Positions 8,716 through 17,892 are shown, numbered from the stretch's first letter. The stretch: DNA of 45,396 nt from Peptococcaceae bacterium BICA1-8 (GCA_000802045.1 JUEF01000056.1:1-45396); one strand, 5' to 3'. Notes: generated by a model not told the origin, from the letters alone. Translations and numbers: made by a program.

Positions 8716-9057
8716 TTATGGTTTAATATATGCATAACCCTCTGATTGTTTAATAACAAGATGGGTTATTGCGCCGGGTACTGTATTAACAAAAGTAGGA
8801 AGAATTGATTCATCTATAGAATTAGCTTGTAAAGCATTTGAGCAAGCAATAAATAACACACCTCGCGAATGTAATAATTCCATTTCCTTTAATAAATCTG
8901 AAGCTTCATTATATGCTTTAACTGCATTGGCATTTGCCACTACTTCAATTCTAGCTATGTTATCTCCGATATCTTTTAAGTAATTTTTTACATTGGCTAG
9001 TGCTTTAGGCCAGATTTCATTATCAGAAATATGAAATACAGTATTGAGTGTAATCAT
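8716..9057 (-). CDS. DsrE/DsrF-like small protein, last gene of the isl operon
   Basis: A 113-residue protein of the DsrE-like fold (cytoplasmic sulfur-relay or related small proteins). ATG 9057 is taken as start; an in-frame TTG at 9081 would fall inside the end of islB and upstream of the AAAGGAG site near 9072-9078. The single conserved-position Cys72 lies in the segment FIACSNALQ, where active-site Cys are found in DsrE relatives. It follows islB by ten bases and so belongs to the same transcript. Since IslA releases sulfite, a role in handling a sulfur species is attractive, but the family also has members with no known sulfur role. Function not established. Confidence 0.7.
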   Translation of the reverse strand: MITLNTVFHISDNEIWPKALANVKNYLKDIGDNIARIEVVANANAVKAYNEASDLLKEMELLHSRGVLFIACSNALQANSIDESILPTFVNTVPGAITHLVIKQSEGYAYIKP

Positions 9058-9067
9058 AGATTTCTCA

Positions 9068-10000
9068 TCACTCCTTTGCAAAGGTTTTTTCTACTAGTTC
9101 TTTTAAGGAGTTCATTTTTTCGTCGTCTATCTTTATATCACCTAGAGGATAATCCCTGCCTATATATTCATATTTTGGTGTACCAAGTCGGTGATAAGGT
9201 AAAAGCTCATACTTTACATTTGGCTTGTCTTTAATAAAGTCTAATATAGCTTGAATATCAGTTTCATTATCATTAAAACCGGGTATTACTGGTGTCCTCA
9301 CTAATTTAGGTAAATCAGGGTATTTATTACAGAGTTTATTAAAGTTTTCTAAGATCAATTCATTAGAAACATGGGTATATCTTTTATGTTTCTTTGAATC
9401 CATGCTTTTAATATCAAAAATTATTAAATTAAGATACTGACAGGCCTCATTTAGAATTGCCCAATCAGTATAACCACATGTTTCCATAGCAGTATTCATT
9501 CTACGGCGTTTTGCCTCTTTAAGCAGTCCAATGGCAAAGTCCGGCTGTGATAAAGGTTCGCCTCCACTAAGGCTTATTCCCCCGCCTGACCTGGTATAGA
9601 AAATGCTGTCTTTTTCTACTTCCTTCAAGACTTGGTCAATTGACATAAGATTACCGTAAACGTTTAAAGCTCCAGAAGGACAAGCGTCAACACATAGTAA
9701 GCAATTAGTACATACGGCTCTATCAATTGTTATCTTGTTTTCTGTCCCATTAGTTATTGCACCAGTTATGCAGACTTCAATACATCTAATACACTTATTT
9801 GTGCCAAGACATTTATTGCTATTATAGCCCAGCTCTGGCTGAGGTTTTTGGGATTCAGGATTACTACACCAGCTGCACTGTAGTGGGCATCCTTTTAGAA
9901 AAACTAGAGTTCTAATACCAGGACCATCATGTATTGAAAACTGCTGGATATTAAAAACATGTCCATATTTATTTTTATCATAGTTTAAGCTTAAGGCCAT
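9068..10000 (-). CDS. islB: Glycyl-radical enzyme activase (isethionate sulfite-lyase activating enzyme)
   Basis: Radical S-adenosylmethionine enzyme that installs the glycyl radical on IslA. ATG 10000 is chosen because GGGAGG lies eight bases upstream; a TTG at 10051 in frame lies inside an intergenic hairpin. Product of 310 residues. Seen: FSIHDGPGIRTLVF, then the cluster-binding CX3CX2C (Cys38, Cys42, Cys45), followed by an inserted ferredoxin-like region with two four-Cys sets (64, 70, 73, 77 and 97, 100, 103, 107), as is usual for activases of non-pyruvate-formate-lyase glycyl radical enzymes. GGEPLSQ is the SAM-binding GGE motif. Located directly downstream of islA on the same strand. 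Confidence 0.92.
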   Translation of the reverse strand: MALSLNYDKNKYGHVFNIQQFSIHDGPGIRTLVFLKGCPLQCSWCSNPESQKPQPELGYNSNKCLGTNKCIRCIEVCITGAITNGTENKITIDRAVCTNCLLCVDACPSGALNVYGNLMSIDQVLKEVEKDSIFYTRSGGGISLSGGEPLSQPDFAIGLLKEAKRRRMNTAMETCGYTDWAILNEACQYLNLIIFDIKSMDSKKHKRYTHVSNELILENFNKLCNKYPDLPKLVRTPVIPGFNDNETDIQAILDFIKDKPNVKYELLPYHRLGTPKYEYIGRDYPLGDIKIDDEKMNSLKELVEKTFAKE

Positions 10001-10038
10001 TATATTTGCCTCCCTGTTCTGAATATTAAGGATAAAGG

Positions 10039-10066
10039 CAGGTCCTGCCAAGAATAGCAGGACCTG
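10039..10066 (-). repeat. Intercistronic hairpin between islA and islB
   Basis: CAGGTCCTGC (10039-10048) and GCAGGACCTG (10057-10066) form a perfect 10-bp stem with an eight-base loop. No T-run follows in the direction of transcription, so it is more likely an mRNA processing or stability element than a full terminator. It could set a higher islA:islB ratio, as expected for an abundant enzyme and its catalytic activase. Confidence 0.6.
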
Positions 10067-10089
10067 TTATAAAGAAATTAGGGGGAGAA

Positions 10090-12573
10090 TTATATATTGA
10101 TATGCTCAGTTCTTGAAATTATATCATTTTGTAAATCTGGAGATAGATCACAGAAATATGCACTATATCCAGCAACCCGTACTAATAAGTTGCGGTAGCC
10201 TTCTGGATCCTTTTGAGCTTTCAATAAGGTCTCTTTATTTATAACATTAAATTGTAGGTGCCAAAGTCTTAAATCACAGGCAGTTCTTATAAAGGAGACT
10301 AGATTTCTTAGCCCTTCTTCACCAACAAGAGTTGATGGGCTTAATTTAATATTTAACAATCTTGCTGCACGTTCTCTGAAGTTATAGTTTTTAGTGTTAA
10401 AGTTTGATAATAAAACTGCAGTTGGACCATTTACGTCAGCACCGTGGGATGCGGAGGAACCGTCAGCCAGTGGTGTCCAAGCTTTCCTACCATTGGGAGT
10501 AGCACTTACTACTCTACCGAATGGAACGTGGGAAGTAAAGGGCACATATCTTAAATCAAGGTGTACACCTAGTTCATGGGAGTAGTCTTTAGTAAATTCA
10601 AGAGCTGCTCTATCAATATCTCTGCCAATAGTATCTGCATATTCATCATTATTACCGTATCTTGGTGCATTCTTAAGCATTTCTTTGATATCTTCTTTAC
10701 CCTCGAAGTTACATTCTAAGGCTTCAAAGATTTCATTCATCGTTAGCTTTTTGTCTTCAAAAACTAATTTCTTAATTGCTGCTAAGGAGTCAATAACAGT
10801 TCCGTAACCAATACATTCGAAGTAACCAAAATTTATACCGCCTTCAATAACTGGTTGGTGCAAATCTATACAGTTTTTCATGCAGAGGTCATGTAAAGCT
10901 GATCCCAAAGGAAATGCAAAATGTAGTGCTCTTAATCTAATAATGTTATGTTGCTGAATAAAAGCATGCTTTATAAAATTTGTTTGGTGAGTAAGGTACG
11001 CATTCCATAATTCATCCCATGTTTTAAATTCTCTTGCGTCACCTGTTGGAACACTTAATTGCTCATCACCATATAATTTCATTTTCCCATTATAAAGGGT
11101 CATTTCTAATGCAGCTGCGAAGTTTATATAAGCACAACCACTTGTGTAGGTGTCTCTATTAGGCATCCTATGTTCTGCGCAACCTGATACTGCATAATCA
11201 AAGGCTTCTTCAAAGTTTGCGCCTTTAGATAGGGCTAATGGAATAACTTCTTCATCATTTATAATTTTCGGGAACCCTGAACCTTCTTTGATTGTCTCGG
11301 CTACCTCATAGAGAAATCTCTCAGGAGAGCGAGCATGTATTCTAGCTGCAAGGTCAGGATAATTCAATGGGAATTCTCTTTTGGATCTTAAGAATAAATA
11401 TGTCAACTCATTTGTAGCATCTTTGCCATCAGGTGTTTGACCACCAATCGTAACAGCTTCCCAGTGAGCGTAACCTTCATTGATAGCTCCGCCAGCTGGA
11501 GAGACATAAAGATCTATAAATTGAGACATTGATACCCACATGCATTCTAATAATTCTAAAGCTTTTTCTTCAGTAATGCGGCCTTCTTCAAGGTCTTTTA
11601 TATAAAATGGGTAGAAGTATTGATCCATACGGCCATTAGAAACAATAGTACCAGTTTTTTGCTCGATACGTGAGAACATTTGAGTAAACCATTGGGATTG
11701 GACAGCTTCATAAAAATTACGGGGAGGATTTTCCGGTACCCATTCACATATTTCAGCAATCGTTAGCAATTCTTGTTTTCTTTGGGGATCAGTTTCAGTT
11801 TCGGCTATTTCAGCTGCTTGCCTAGCGTGTCTTTTTGCCCAAAGGATTATTGCATCACATTCAATTATAATGGCTTCCAGATAAGGACGTTTTTCCATAT
11901 TGTCCACAGGGCTAAATGGATCTAGTGTGGCTAACTGCTTTTGAGCACCTTCCTTAATTCCTTTAAAGCCTATTTTTAATACTTTTTCAAAATCATGTAC
12001 CCATTGTAGGGAAGAACGGAAAGAAGAAGTTTCGTTTACAATGAATCTTGATTTTAAAGGATCCTTGGGGTCATATGTTAATTTCAGAGTTTCTTCAGGT
12101 AATGCTTTAGCTAATGCTTCATGGTATGTTTTCCCTTTCCAGAATGGAGCAATGTCTTCAACAACTAATTGTGCATCTTCTTCAGAAATGTTGAAAGGTG
12201 ACTCAACTCTTTTTGGCAATTCTTTAATCGCAAGGTCTAGAAAATCGCCATCTAACTCGGGATAAAGGATACCATATCTACCAGGACAGCCGGCTCTACC
12301 TACTAATAAGTTGTCTTTATCAATGTATACTGAAATGTTTTCTGCAATGTGCTTCATTGCTTTGGCCCATCTTAAAACTAAAGGTTGCCCCTCAGTCTGC
12401 TTCATGGATTCGGTAAAATATTTTGCTCTCTCTACATCAATAATAGGGCGACGATAGGTTTGGACTTCCTTTAAAATTTTAAAAGCCCTCTCTCTGCCAT
12501 ACATTTGTTCTATCCCTTTTAATTCTTCTTCAAGCCGTACCTCTTGTGGTGATAATACACAACAACTACTCAT
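10090..12573 (-). CDS. islA: Isethionate sulfite-lyase (glycyl radical enzyme)
   Basis: Cytoplasmic glycyl radical enzyme of 827 residues that cleaves isethionate (2-hydroxyethanesulfonate) to acetaldehyde and sulfite. Seen: thiyl Cys465 and general-base Glu467 in GCAEHR, and radical Gly802 in RVAGYSAYF near the C-terminus. From memory, the Bilophila/Desulfovibrio enzymes use Arg189, Gln193, Trp374, Cys468, Glu470, Arg678, Phe682 and Gly805; here Arg186, Gln190, Trp371, Cys465, Glu467, Arg675, Phe679 and Gly802 occur, every one shifted by exactly three. There is no Cys-Cys pair, which rules out pyruvate formate-lyase. No N-terminal BMC targeting extension is visible. Start ATG follows AAGGAGG. 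Sits between a TRAP transporter and its activase; controlled from the sigma-54 promoter at 15849-15864. Choline, glycerol or propanediol lyase activity is unlikely on the pocket residues. Confidence 0.9.
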   Translation of the reverse strand: MSSCCVLSPQEVRLEEELKGIEQMYGRERAFKILKEVQTYRRPIIDVERAKYFTESMKQTEGQPLVLRWAKAMKHIAENISVYIDKDNLLVGRAGCPGRYGILYPELDGDFLDLAIKELPKRVESPFNISEEDAQLVVEDIAPFWKGKTYHEALAKALPEETLKLTYDPKDPLKSRFIVNETSSFRSSLQWVHDFEKVLKIGFKGIKEGAQKQLATLDPFSPVDNMEKRPYLEAIIIECDAIILWAKRHARQAAEIAETETDPQRKQELLTIAEICEWVPENPPRNFYEAVQSQWFTQMFSRIEQKTGTIVSNGRMDQYFYPFYIKDLEEGRITEEKALELLECMWVSMSQFIDLYVSPAGGAINEGYAHWEAVTIGGQTPDGKDATNELTYLFLRSKREFPLNYPDLAARIHARSPERFLYEVAETIKEGSGFPKIINDEEVIPLALSKGANFEEAFDYAVSGCAEHRMPNRDTYTSGCAYINFAAALEMTLYNGKMKLYGDEQLSVPTGDAREFKTWDELWNAYLTHQTNFIKHAFIQQHNIIRLRALHFAFPLGSALHDLCMKNCIDLHQPVIEGGINFGYFECIGYGTVIDSLAAIKKLVFEDKKLTMNEIFEALECNFEGKEDIKEMLKNAPRYGNNDEYADTIGRDIDRAALEFTKDYSHELGVHLDLRYVPFTSHVPFGRVVSATPNGRKAWTPLADGSSASHGADVNGPTAVLLSNFNTKNYNFRERAARLLNIKLSPSTLVGEEGLRNLVSFIRTACDLRLWHLQFNVINKETLLKAQKDPEGYRNLLVRVAGYSAYFCDLSPDLQNDIISRTEHINI

Positions 12574-12648
12574 GATGATATCCTCCTTAAAAAATATTTG
12601 TTATATGGTTGTATTTATATGGAAAACATTTATATTTATGTTCAGGTT

Positions 12649-14535
12649 TTACATTAATGATGGTAACCATAGAGAAATTTCTGGAATGTAAGTAACCAAT
12701 AAAAGAATTATTATCATTATTAATAATAATGGAATTATACTTCTGGCGATTTCTTCAATTCTTAATTTTGAAATACCTGAGGCAACAAATAGGTTTACTC
12801 CAACAGGGGGGGTAATAAAACCAATTGCTAAGTTAACTACCATTATTACACCAAAGTGTACTGGATCTACGCCAAGCTTCATAACCATGGGCAGTAGGAT
12901 AGGTGTTAAGATAATAATAGCTGCTAAACATTCCATTATTGTACCCACAAAGAGCAGAAAAACGTTAATTAGCATTAAAACAATTATTTTATTTGTACTA
13001 ATACTTAGTACAAAGGCTGCTACTGCTTCTGCAACTCTTTCAATTGTAATTAAACGTCCAAAAATAGTTGCCATGACAATTAGAATAATTATGATTGACT
13101 GAGTAACACCAGATTCAACTAAACAATTATAAACGTCTTTAGGTTTAATATCTTTATATACCCAAAGACCAATAATTAAACCATAGGCTACTGATACTGC
13201 TGATGCTTCTGTTGGTGTCATAAATCCACCATAGATACCACCTAAGATGATAACTGGAACCATAAGAGCAAGTTTGGCATCCCAAGCTGCTTTTAAAACA
13301 TTCTTCAGAACGATTCTGTCCCTATCACCACGCCAACCGTGTTTTTTCGATATTATAAAGGCAATCAAACATAAGCTTATACCAATCATTAAGCCAGGAA
13401 CAATACCAGCCATAAATAGCTTGCCAATGGACTGACCTCCAACAACCCCATAAATAACAAAAGGGTTACTGGGTGGAATAATTACACCAATAGAGCCTGC
13501 AGCAGCCACACAGGCGGCAGCAAAAGCTGGATGGTAGCCCTGCTTAATCATAGCTGGAATCATCATCGTTCCTACAGCAGCAACTGTTGCAGGCCCAGAA
13601 CCACTAATCGCAGCGAAAAACATACAGGTAACAATCGTTACTAATGCTAAGCCTCCTGGGAAGAAACCAACTAGCTCATTTGCCAGGTTTAACAATCTTC
13701 TTAATAATCCACCAGAACCCATAATAATTCCAGCAGCTACAAAGAAAGGAATAGCCATAATTGGGAAGTTATCTATTCCAGTAAAGGCTGCTTGAGAAAA
13801 AAATGCTAATGGTATGGCGTCAGTAACAATAGTAGTAATAAGTGTTGCAGCACCTAGTGCAAATGCAACGGGCATCCCGGTAATTATCAACAAAGCAAAG
13901 TATATGAATAATATTACAGCTGCTTTTGAGCCACTTAAGAAGAATGCAGGAATTAACAATGCAAAAAATATGCCAACTGCAATTAAGATTTGTTTAAGAT
14001 CCATTTCTTTGCAGTCTGTTATCATCACTTGTATTGTTCTGAAGGTCATGAGGGCTATACCAAAAGGAACTGCAAAGTAGGGTATATATGTTGGAATAAA
14101 TAATGCTGCTGTTACTTGACCTCTAATAAACTGTTGATAACAGTTTTCCAATCCACCCTTTAGAAGAATGTAAAATAGACCAAACGATAATAATATTGTA
14201 GCTAATTCTAAAGATTTGGCCGCTCTTTTAGGCAATAGACGGGTCACGGCATCAATACTTATATTTGAACGTTGCTTTATAGCCAAAGCAGCACCAATAT
14301 AAGAAATATAGATAAAGAAATAGCGAGCTGCTTCTTCAGTCCAGGTTGTAATATTTGCAATTTCCACAAAAGAGAGCATATATCTATTAACTACTTGTAA
14401 ATTAATAAGGACAGTAAAAACTAAAAAACCGAATACAATGGCATATTGCTCAAACCTATCATTTAATACAGCAAAAAAAGATTTTTTTGGTTCTGTCGAT
14501 TTTAAGGCTGACACTGCTTCAGCATTTGTTGTCAT
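12649..14535 (-). CDS. TRAP transporter fused small and large membrane subunits (DctQM)
   Basis: A 628-residue integral membrane protein. The N-terminal part (about 25-185) has the four-helix DctQ pattern including SFVEIANITTWTEEAARY; the rest (about 190-625) is a DctM-type large subunit with many hydrophobic helices and the segment GSGPATVAAVGTMMIPAM. Fusions of these two subunits are known in the family. It works with the binding protein encoded upstream (dctP) and ion gradients to import an organic anion. In an operon with islA, isethionate is the most likely cargo (inference; isethionate-specific TRAP systems are described in Desulfovibrio). ATG follows AGGAGG. Confidence 0.88.
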   Translation of the reverse strand: MTTNAEAVSALKSTEPKKSFFAVLNDRFEQYAIVFGFLVFTVLINLQVVNRYMLSFVEIANITTWTEEAARYFFIYISYIGAALAIKQRSNISIDAVTRLLPKRAAKSLELATILLSFGLFYILLKGGLENCYQQFIRGQVTAALFIPTYIPYFAVPFGIALMTFRTIQVMITDCKEMDLKQILIAVGIFFALLIPAFFLSGSKAAVILFIYFALLIITGMPVAFALGAATLITTIVTDAIPLAFFSQAAFTGIDNFPIMAIPFFVAAGIIMGSGGLLRRLLNLANELVGFFPGGLALVTIVTCMFFAAISGSGPATVAAVGTMMIPAMIKQGYHPAFAAACVAAAGSIGVIIPPSNPFVIYGVVGGQSIGKLFMAGIVPGLMIGISLCLIAFIISKKHGWRGDRDRIVLKNVLKAAWDAKLALMVPVIILGGIYGGFMTPTEASAVSVAYGLIIGLWVYKDIKPKDVYNCLVESGVTQSIIIILIVMATIFGRLITIERVAEAVAAFVLSISTNKIIVLMLINVFLLFVGTIMECLAAIIILTPILLPMVMKLGVDPVHFGVIMVVNLAIGFITPPVGVNLFVASGISKLRIEEIARSIIPLLLIMIIILLLVTYIPEISLWLPSLM

Positions 14536-14594
14536 AAGGTGACCTCCTATTATAGTGAAACCAACGAGGCATATAGTAATTAATTTATTATAGT

Positions 14595-14626
14595 AAGGTA
14601 GTGCCCAAAATTTTGGGCACTACCTT
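14595..14626 (-). repeat. Perfect 32-bp palindrome between dctP and dctQM
   Basis: AAGGTAGTGCCCAAAA (14595-14610) is followed directly by its exact reverse complement (14611-14626). In RNA this makes a very stable hairpin just after the binding-protein gene. In the direction of transcription there is no T-run after it, so it probably protects or partly attenuates the transcript, giving more binding protein than membrane subunit. Confidence 0.75.
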
Positions 14627-14639
14627 TTAAATTACTAGC

Positions 14640-15722
14640 TTAACCGAATATATCTTCTTTGGTTTTTCCTATAGTTTTTAAGATTAAGTCAACATAAGTG
14701 GGTTCAGCTTTACCAGGAACTAAGAACTCGTCCCAAACTGGTTGTACTGCCTTTTTCCATACTTTCCAGTCTTCTGCACTAGGCTCGTAAATCTTAATAC
14801 CAAAGTCAATAAATTGTTTTTTGGCTTCTGCTTCCCTTGAATTAGCTTTATCGCGCTGCCATTTTACAGCTTCTTTACCAGCATCCATCAGTAATTTCTG
14901 GTCTTCGGCGTCTAAGGCATCAAATATTTTTTTGTTCATAACTAAGATATCAGCACTGTAGTTATAATTTACTTCGGTAGCATATTTCAAAACTTCTTGA
15001 TGTTTTGTATCCCATAGTAAGGAATAGGAGTTTCCTTCACCTTGAACTGTACCTTGTTGTAATGCTGTATAAACCTCACCCCAGGCAACAGGAGTAGGAT
15101 TTGCACCGAAAGCTTTATAATCGGCGATCTCAACAGGTGAATTGGTAGTTCTTATTTTCATACCTTTTAAATCGGTTGGTAATTTTATTTCCCTCTGATT
15201 ATTCACAACTTGGCGGAAGCCATAATCTGGGTAGAAAATAACTTTAAAGCCGGCTTTTTCCATTTCTGCTGATGCCAAAGCACCTGGTTCACCATCAATT
15301 GCTTTATAAACTTCGTCTTTACTTTCAAATATGTAGGGAAGATCCCAAGCGGTAAAAATATTTGTAAAGCTTGCCATATTAGGCGTGGAAGAACCAGCAA
15401 ATTCTAACGTTCCACCTTGTGCACCTTCAATAACTTCCCGGTCATTACCTAAAAGAGCATCATTAAACACATCAATTTTAATTCTTCCGTTAGACTTTTC
15501 TGCTACAATATCAGCAAATTTATTATAACCTTGGGAAACTGGGTGTTGAGAAGCCTTTGATTGAGCAAGCCGCCATTTATATTCTTTCTTAGCAGGCTCT
15601 TTTGTTTGTTCCGCGGGTTTACTCTCTTCTTTAGCAGGCTCTGGAGCCTTTTGTCCACCACAGCCAACTACTAGACTTAGGATAAGTACCAAAACCAATA
15701 AATAAGGCAAATACTTTTTCAT
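14640..15722 (-). CDS. TRAP transporter solute-binding lipoprotein (DctP family)
   Basis: Extracellular solute-binding protein, 360 residues. Seen: signal peptide with basic MKK start, hydrophobic core and lipobox VVGC (lipid-anchored Cys about residue 21), a Lys/Glu/Pro-rich linker, then the DctP fold; MKIRTTNSPVEIADYKAFGANPTPV contains the conserved region that places the substrate-binding Arg. First gene of the isl operon, so it gives the system its ligand specificity, probably isethionate. ATG is preceded by GAGGAGG. A sigma-54 promoter lies 127 bases upstream. Confidence 0.9.
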   Translation of the reverse strand: MKKYLPYLLVLVLILSLVVGCGGQKAPEPAKEESKPAEQTKEPAKKEYKWRLAQSKASQHPVSQGYNKFADIVAEKSNGRIKIDVFNDALLGNDREVIEGAQGGTLEFAGSSTPNMASFTNIFTAWDLPYIFESKDEVYKAIDGEPGALASAEMEKAGFKVIFYPDYGFRQVVNNQREIKLPTDLKGMKIRTTNSPVEIADYKAFGANPTPVAWGEVYTALQQGTVQGEGNSYSLLWDTKHQEVLKYATEVNYNYSADILVMNKKIFDALDAEDQKLLMDAGKEAVKWQRDKANSREAEAKKQFIDFGIKIYEPSAEDWKVWKKAVQPVWDEFLVPGKAEPTYVDLILKTIGKTKEDIFG

Positions 15723-15848
15723 TAAAATCCTCCTCTTAATTTTTTTTTACCCTTTAAGATCGATATTTAGAAGCCGGTAAACTTCTAAAAAAAAGCACCT
15801 CCCTTTTAAATGATAAAAAAACTTAATATTTCTACATCTAAGTAACTA

Positions 15849-15864
15849 TGCAAAAAAAATGCCA
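15849..15864 (-). promoter_or_regulatory. Sigma-54 (-24/-12) promoter of the dctP-dctQM-islA-islB operon
   Basis: Read on the minus strand the site is TGGCATTTTTTTTGCA, with GG and GC separated by exactly ten bases, matching the sigma-54 consensus TGGCAYRN4TTGCW. It lies in the 329-base gap between the activator gene and dctP and points toward dctP. Two copies of the activator-type dyad lie about 120-175 bases upstream, the usual distance for an enhancer. Confidence 0.85.
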
Positions 15865-15974
15865 AAATCAAAAGATAACAATAATGTATATTAAAATATT
15901 TTATAAATAAACAAGAGTTGCGTTTATGCATCGCGGTAATTGTCTAAAACTGTTGATATGTAGTTTGGGAAGGG

Positions 15975-16034
15975 AACGATAATAGCGTTGCAATAATACA
16001 ACATGTATTGCATTATTGCAACGCTATTATCGTT
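15975..16034. promoter_or_regulatory. 23-bp perfect inverted repeat holding two copies of a putative activator-binding dyad
   Basis: The left arm (15975-15997) and right arm (16012-16034) are exact reverse complements around a 14-base spacer. The arms carry GTTGCAATAATACAAC (15987-16002) and, on the opposite strand, GTTGCAATAATGCAAT (16022-16007). The same 16-bp pattern recurs before the BMC promoter, so this is probably the enhancer for the dctP sigma-54 promoter. It could also form a hairpin at the 3' end of the activator mRNA, but no T-run follows on that strand. Confidence 0.72.
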
Positions 16035-16051
16035 TTTATTTATGCTTATTA

Positions 16052-17470
16052 TTAGTCTTTTGATAAATTCATAGAATTAGGTGATTTTTTTAGTTTTCTA
16101 AAAATGGTAGATCTATCTACTTGTAGATACTTGGCTGCTGCAGCTACCGACCCAAACTCATTGATTGCCTGTTCTAGTATATCCTTTTCAATTTCATCCA
16201 TAATTTCAGTCAATTTCCTTCCTTTAGAAATAGCGGATGCTAATATAGAATTACTATTTAGGCAATTTTCGTCCTTGAGCATATTGCTTGGCAAATCACA
16301 AACCTCAATAAGTTCCTTATCTCTAGTTACAACCAAGCTTTGAATTAAATTTTCTAATTCTCTTATATTTCCGGGCCAATCGTAACGCAAAAAAACATCT
16401 TGAGTCTCATTATCCAGATTCGTTATTTTTTTATATTTGGCAGTATATTTTTCGAGAAAGAATTTTGCTAAAGGCGGAATATCATCCTTCCTTTCCCGTA
16501 AAGGAGGGATATCAATAACGGCAACACGAAGTCGATAATATAAATCACTCCTAAACTTACCTTCTTTAACCTCTTGCCAAAGGTCCCGGTTTGTGGCGGC
16601 AATTATTCGGACATCAACCTTTTTTATTTTTGTGGCTCCCACACTCATCACTTCTTGGTCTTGTAAAACTCTTAGCAGTTTTCCTTGCATGGATAAGGGA
16701 AGCTCGCCTACTTCATCTAAAAATAAAGTGCCCTTATCGGCCAATTCAAAAAAACCCGGCTTACCCTTTGTGTTAGCTCCAGAAAAGGCTCCTGGAGCAT
16801 ATCCGAATAGTTCGGATTCTATGAGATTTTCGGGAATAGAAGTACAGTCTACTTTAAAGAAAGGTTCGTTAACCCGCGGACTGCTTTTATGTACCTGTCT
16901 AGCAAAAACATCTTTCCCAACACCAGTTTCACCTAAGATTAACACAGATGCATCAGTCTTCGAGACTCTTTTTATTAAATTTAATAAGTTTAGAGTTGCT
17001 AGGCTTTCGGCTATTATGGCGGAAGTTTTATTTTTTTCATAATATGAAAATTTATACTGATATCTATCAATTAATTCTTGTTGGGTAGCAATCTGATTCT
17101 GCAATTGGGAGAGGATGGTTATGTCTCTAGCGAAGGTAACAACTAAAGTGACATTGCCATTTCCATCAAAGACGGGGTAGCCATTCAAAACGATTCTTCG
17201 GCCTCTTTTATTAACTTGAACACAGGTCCCGGGCTTGCCAGTTTTGACTATTTCGGGGTTTAAAACGTTATCAAACACACCTTCTTTTACTAAATCCTGT
17301 ACAAATCTCCCTCTTATTTCCTCTTCATTTAAACCGGACTGTCGTTCGTACATTTTGTTTACTTTTAATGTTTTTCCAGTATAATCTGTTATATATATAC
17401 CATCATTGAAGACATCTAAGATATTTTCGAAATATTCAGAAATAACAGAAGGCAGGTTTTTAACTGACAC
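16052..17470 (-). CDS. Sigma-54-dependent transcriptional activator with PAS sensor domain
   Basis: Enhancer-binding protein of 472 residues. Domains: PAS sensor at about 12-120 (FNDGIYITDYTGKTLKVNK, DITILSQ), short coiled linker to about 150, AAA+ domain with Walker A GETGVGKD (180-187), sigma-54-contacting loop GAFSGA (227-232, a common variant of GAFTGA) and Walker B GTLFLDE (247-253), then a Fis-type helix-turn-helix at the C-terminus (VAAAAKYLQVDRSTIFRKL). GTG 17470 is preceded by AAAGGAG at seven bases. There is no receiver domain, so it likely senses a small molecule through the PAS domain. It lies between the isl operon and the BMC operon, both preceded by sigma-54 promoters and matching dyads, and probably activates both. 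The ligand is unknown; isethionate, sulfoacetaldehyde or acetaldehyde are candidates. Confidence 0.9.
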   Translation of the reverse strand: MSVKNLPSVISEYFENILDVFNDGIYITDYTGKTLKVNKMYERQSGLNEEEIRGRFVQDLVKEGVFDNVLNPEIVKTGKPGTCVQVNKRGRRIVLNGYPVFDGNGNVTLVVTFARDITILSQLQNQIATQQELIDRYQYKFSYYEKNKTSAIIAESLATLNLLNLIKRVSKTDASVLILGETGVGKDVFARQVHKSSPRVNEPFFKVDCTSIPENLIESELFGYAPGAFSGANTKGKPGFFELADKGTLFLDEVGELPLSMQGKLLRVLQDQEVMSVGATKIKKVDVRIIAATNRDLWQEVKEGKFRSDLYYRLRVAVIDIPPLRERKDDIPPLAKFFLEKYTAKYKKITNLDNETQDVFLRYDWPGNIRELENLIQSLVVTRDKELIEVCDLPSNMLKDENCLNSNSILASAISKGRKLTEIMDEIEKDILEQAINEFGSVAAAAKYLQVDRSTIFRKLKKSPNSMNLSKD

Positions 17471-17554
17471 ATTACCACTCCTTTTATATAAAATAAGACA
17501 TATTTATATAATTTATTTTATTATATAAATATGCTGCATAACTGTCAATAAAAA

Positions 17555-17662
17555 GTTGCAATAGTGCGACTATCGACGCAATTTTGCAATTTATTTGTAT
17601 GATTTAAGGTGTGAGCTTATTGACTATACTTTGAATATACTGAATAGTTGCAATTTTACAAC
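17555..17662. promoter_or_regulatory. Three putative activator-binding dyads upstream of the BMC operon
   Basis: GTTGCAATAGTGCGAC (17555-17570), GACGCAATTTTGCAAT (17575-17590) and GTTGCAATTTTACAAC (17647-17662) fit the pattern GTTGCAATNNTRCAAC seen on the other side of the activator gene. The first two are centred 20 bases apart, about two helical turns, and lie about 120-155 bases upstream of the sigma-54 promoter. The third is about 50 bases upstream of it. Confidence 0.7.
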
Positions 17663-17711
17663 ATAATAAAAAATAAAAATAATATTAATTGTAAAGTCCT
17701 TTGGACGGGAG

Positions 17712-17728
17712 TTGGTATAAATTTTGCA
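17712..17728 (+). promoter_or_regulatory. Sigma-54 (-24/-12) promoter of the BMC operon
   Basis: TTGGTATAAATTTTGCA has GG at 17714-17715 and GC at 17726-17727, separated by ten bases as required. It starts a leader of about 155 bases before the first BMC-operon gene. Apart from this promoter and the dyads, I see nothing else in the 422-base gap between the activator gene and 17893. Confidence 0.83.
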
Positions 17729-17892
17729 TTAATAAAAATTATGCAGGTTATTATGAAAATTCATTTAACATTAGCAATATCGACTTTTAGTTAATTATCT
17801 AGGTCTAGGTTGATTTTGTTGAAGTAAAGCGAAGCAATAATATGTTGAGATGGGATGTTCAAGATTAAATTATTTAAATAGGAGGACAACGA

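Noticed and set aside
10090..12573. Glycyl radical enzyme as pyruvate formate-lyase, choline TMA-lyase or diol dehydratase
   Set aside because: There is no Cys-Cys pair, and the pocket residues (Arg186, Gln190, Trp371, Arg675, Phe679) match isethionate sulfite-lyase instead. The context has no choline, diol or B12 genes.
15975..16034. 23-bp inverted repeat as an ordinary terminator of the activator gene
   Set aside because: On the minus strand no T-run follows the stem. The arms carry the same dyad found before the BMC promoter, so an operator/enhancer role fits better, though a hairpin in RNA is possible.
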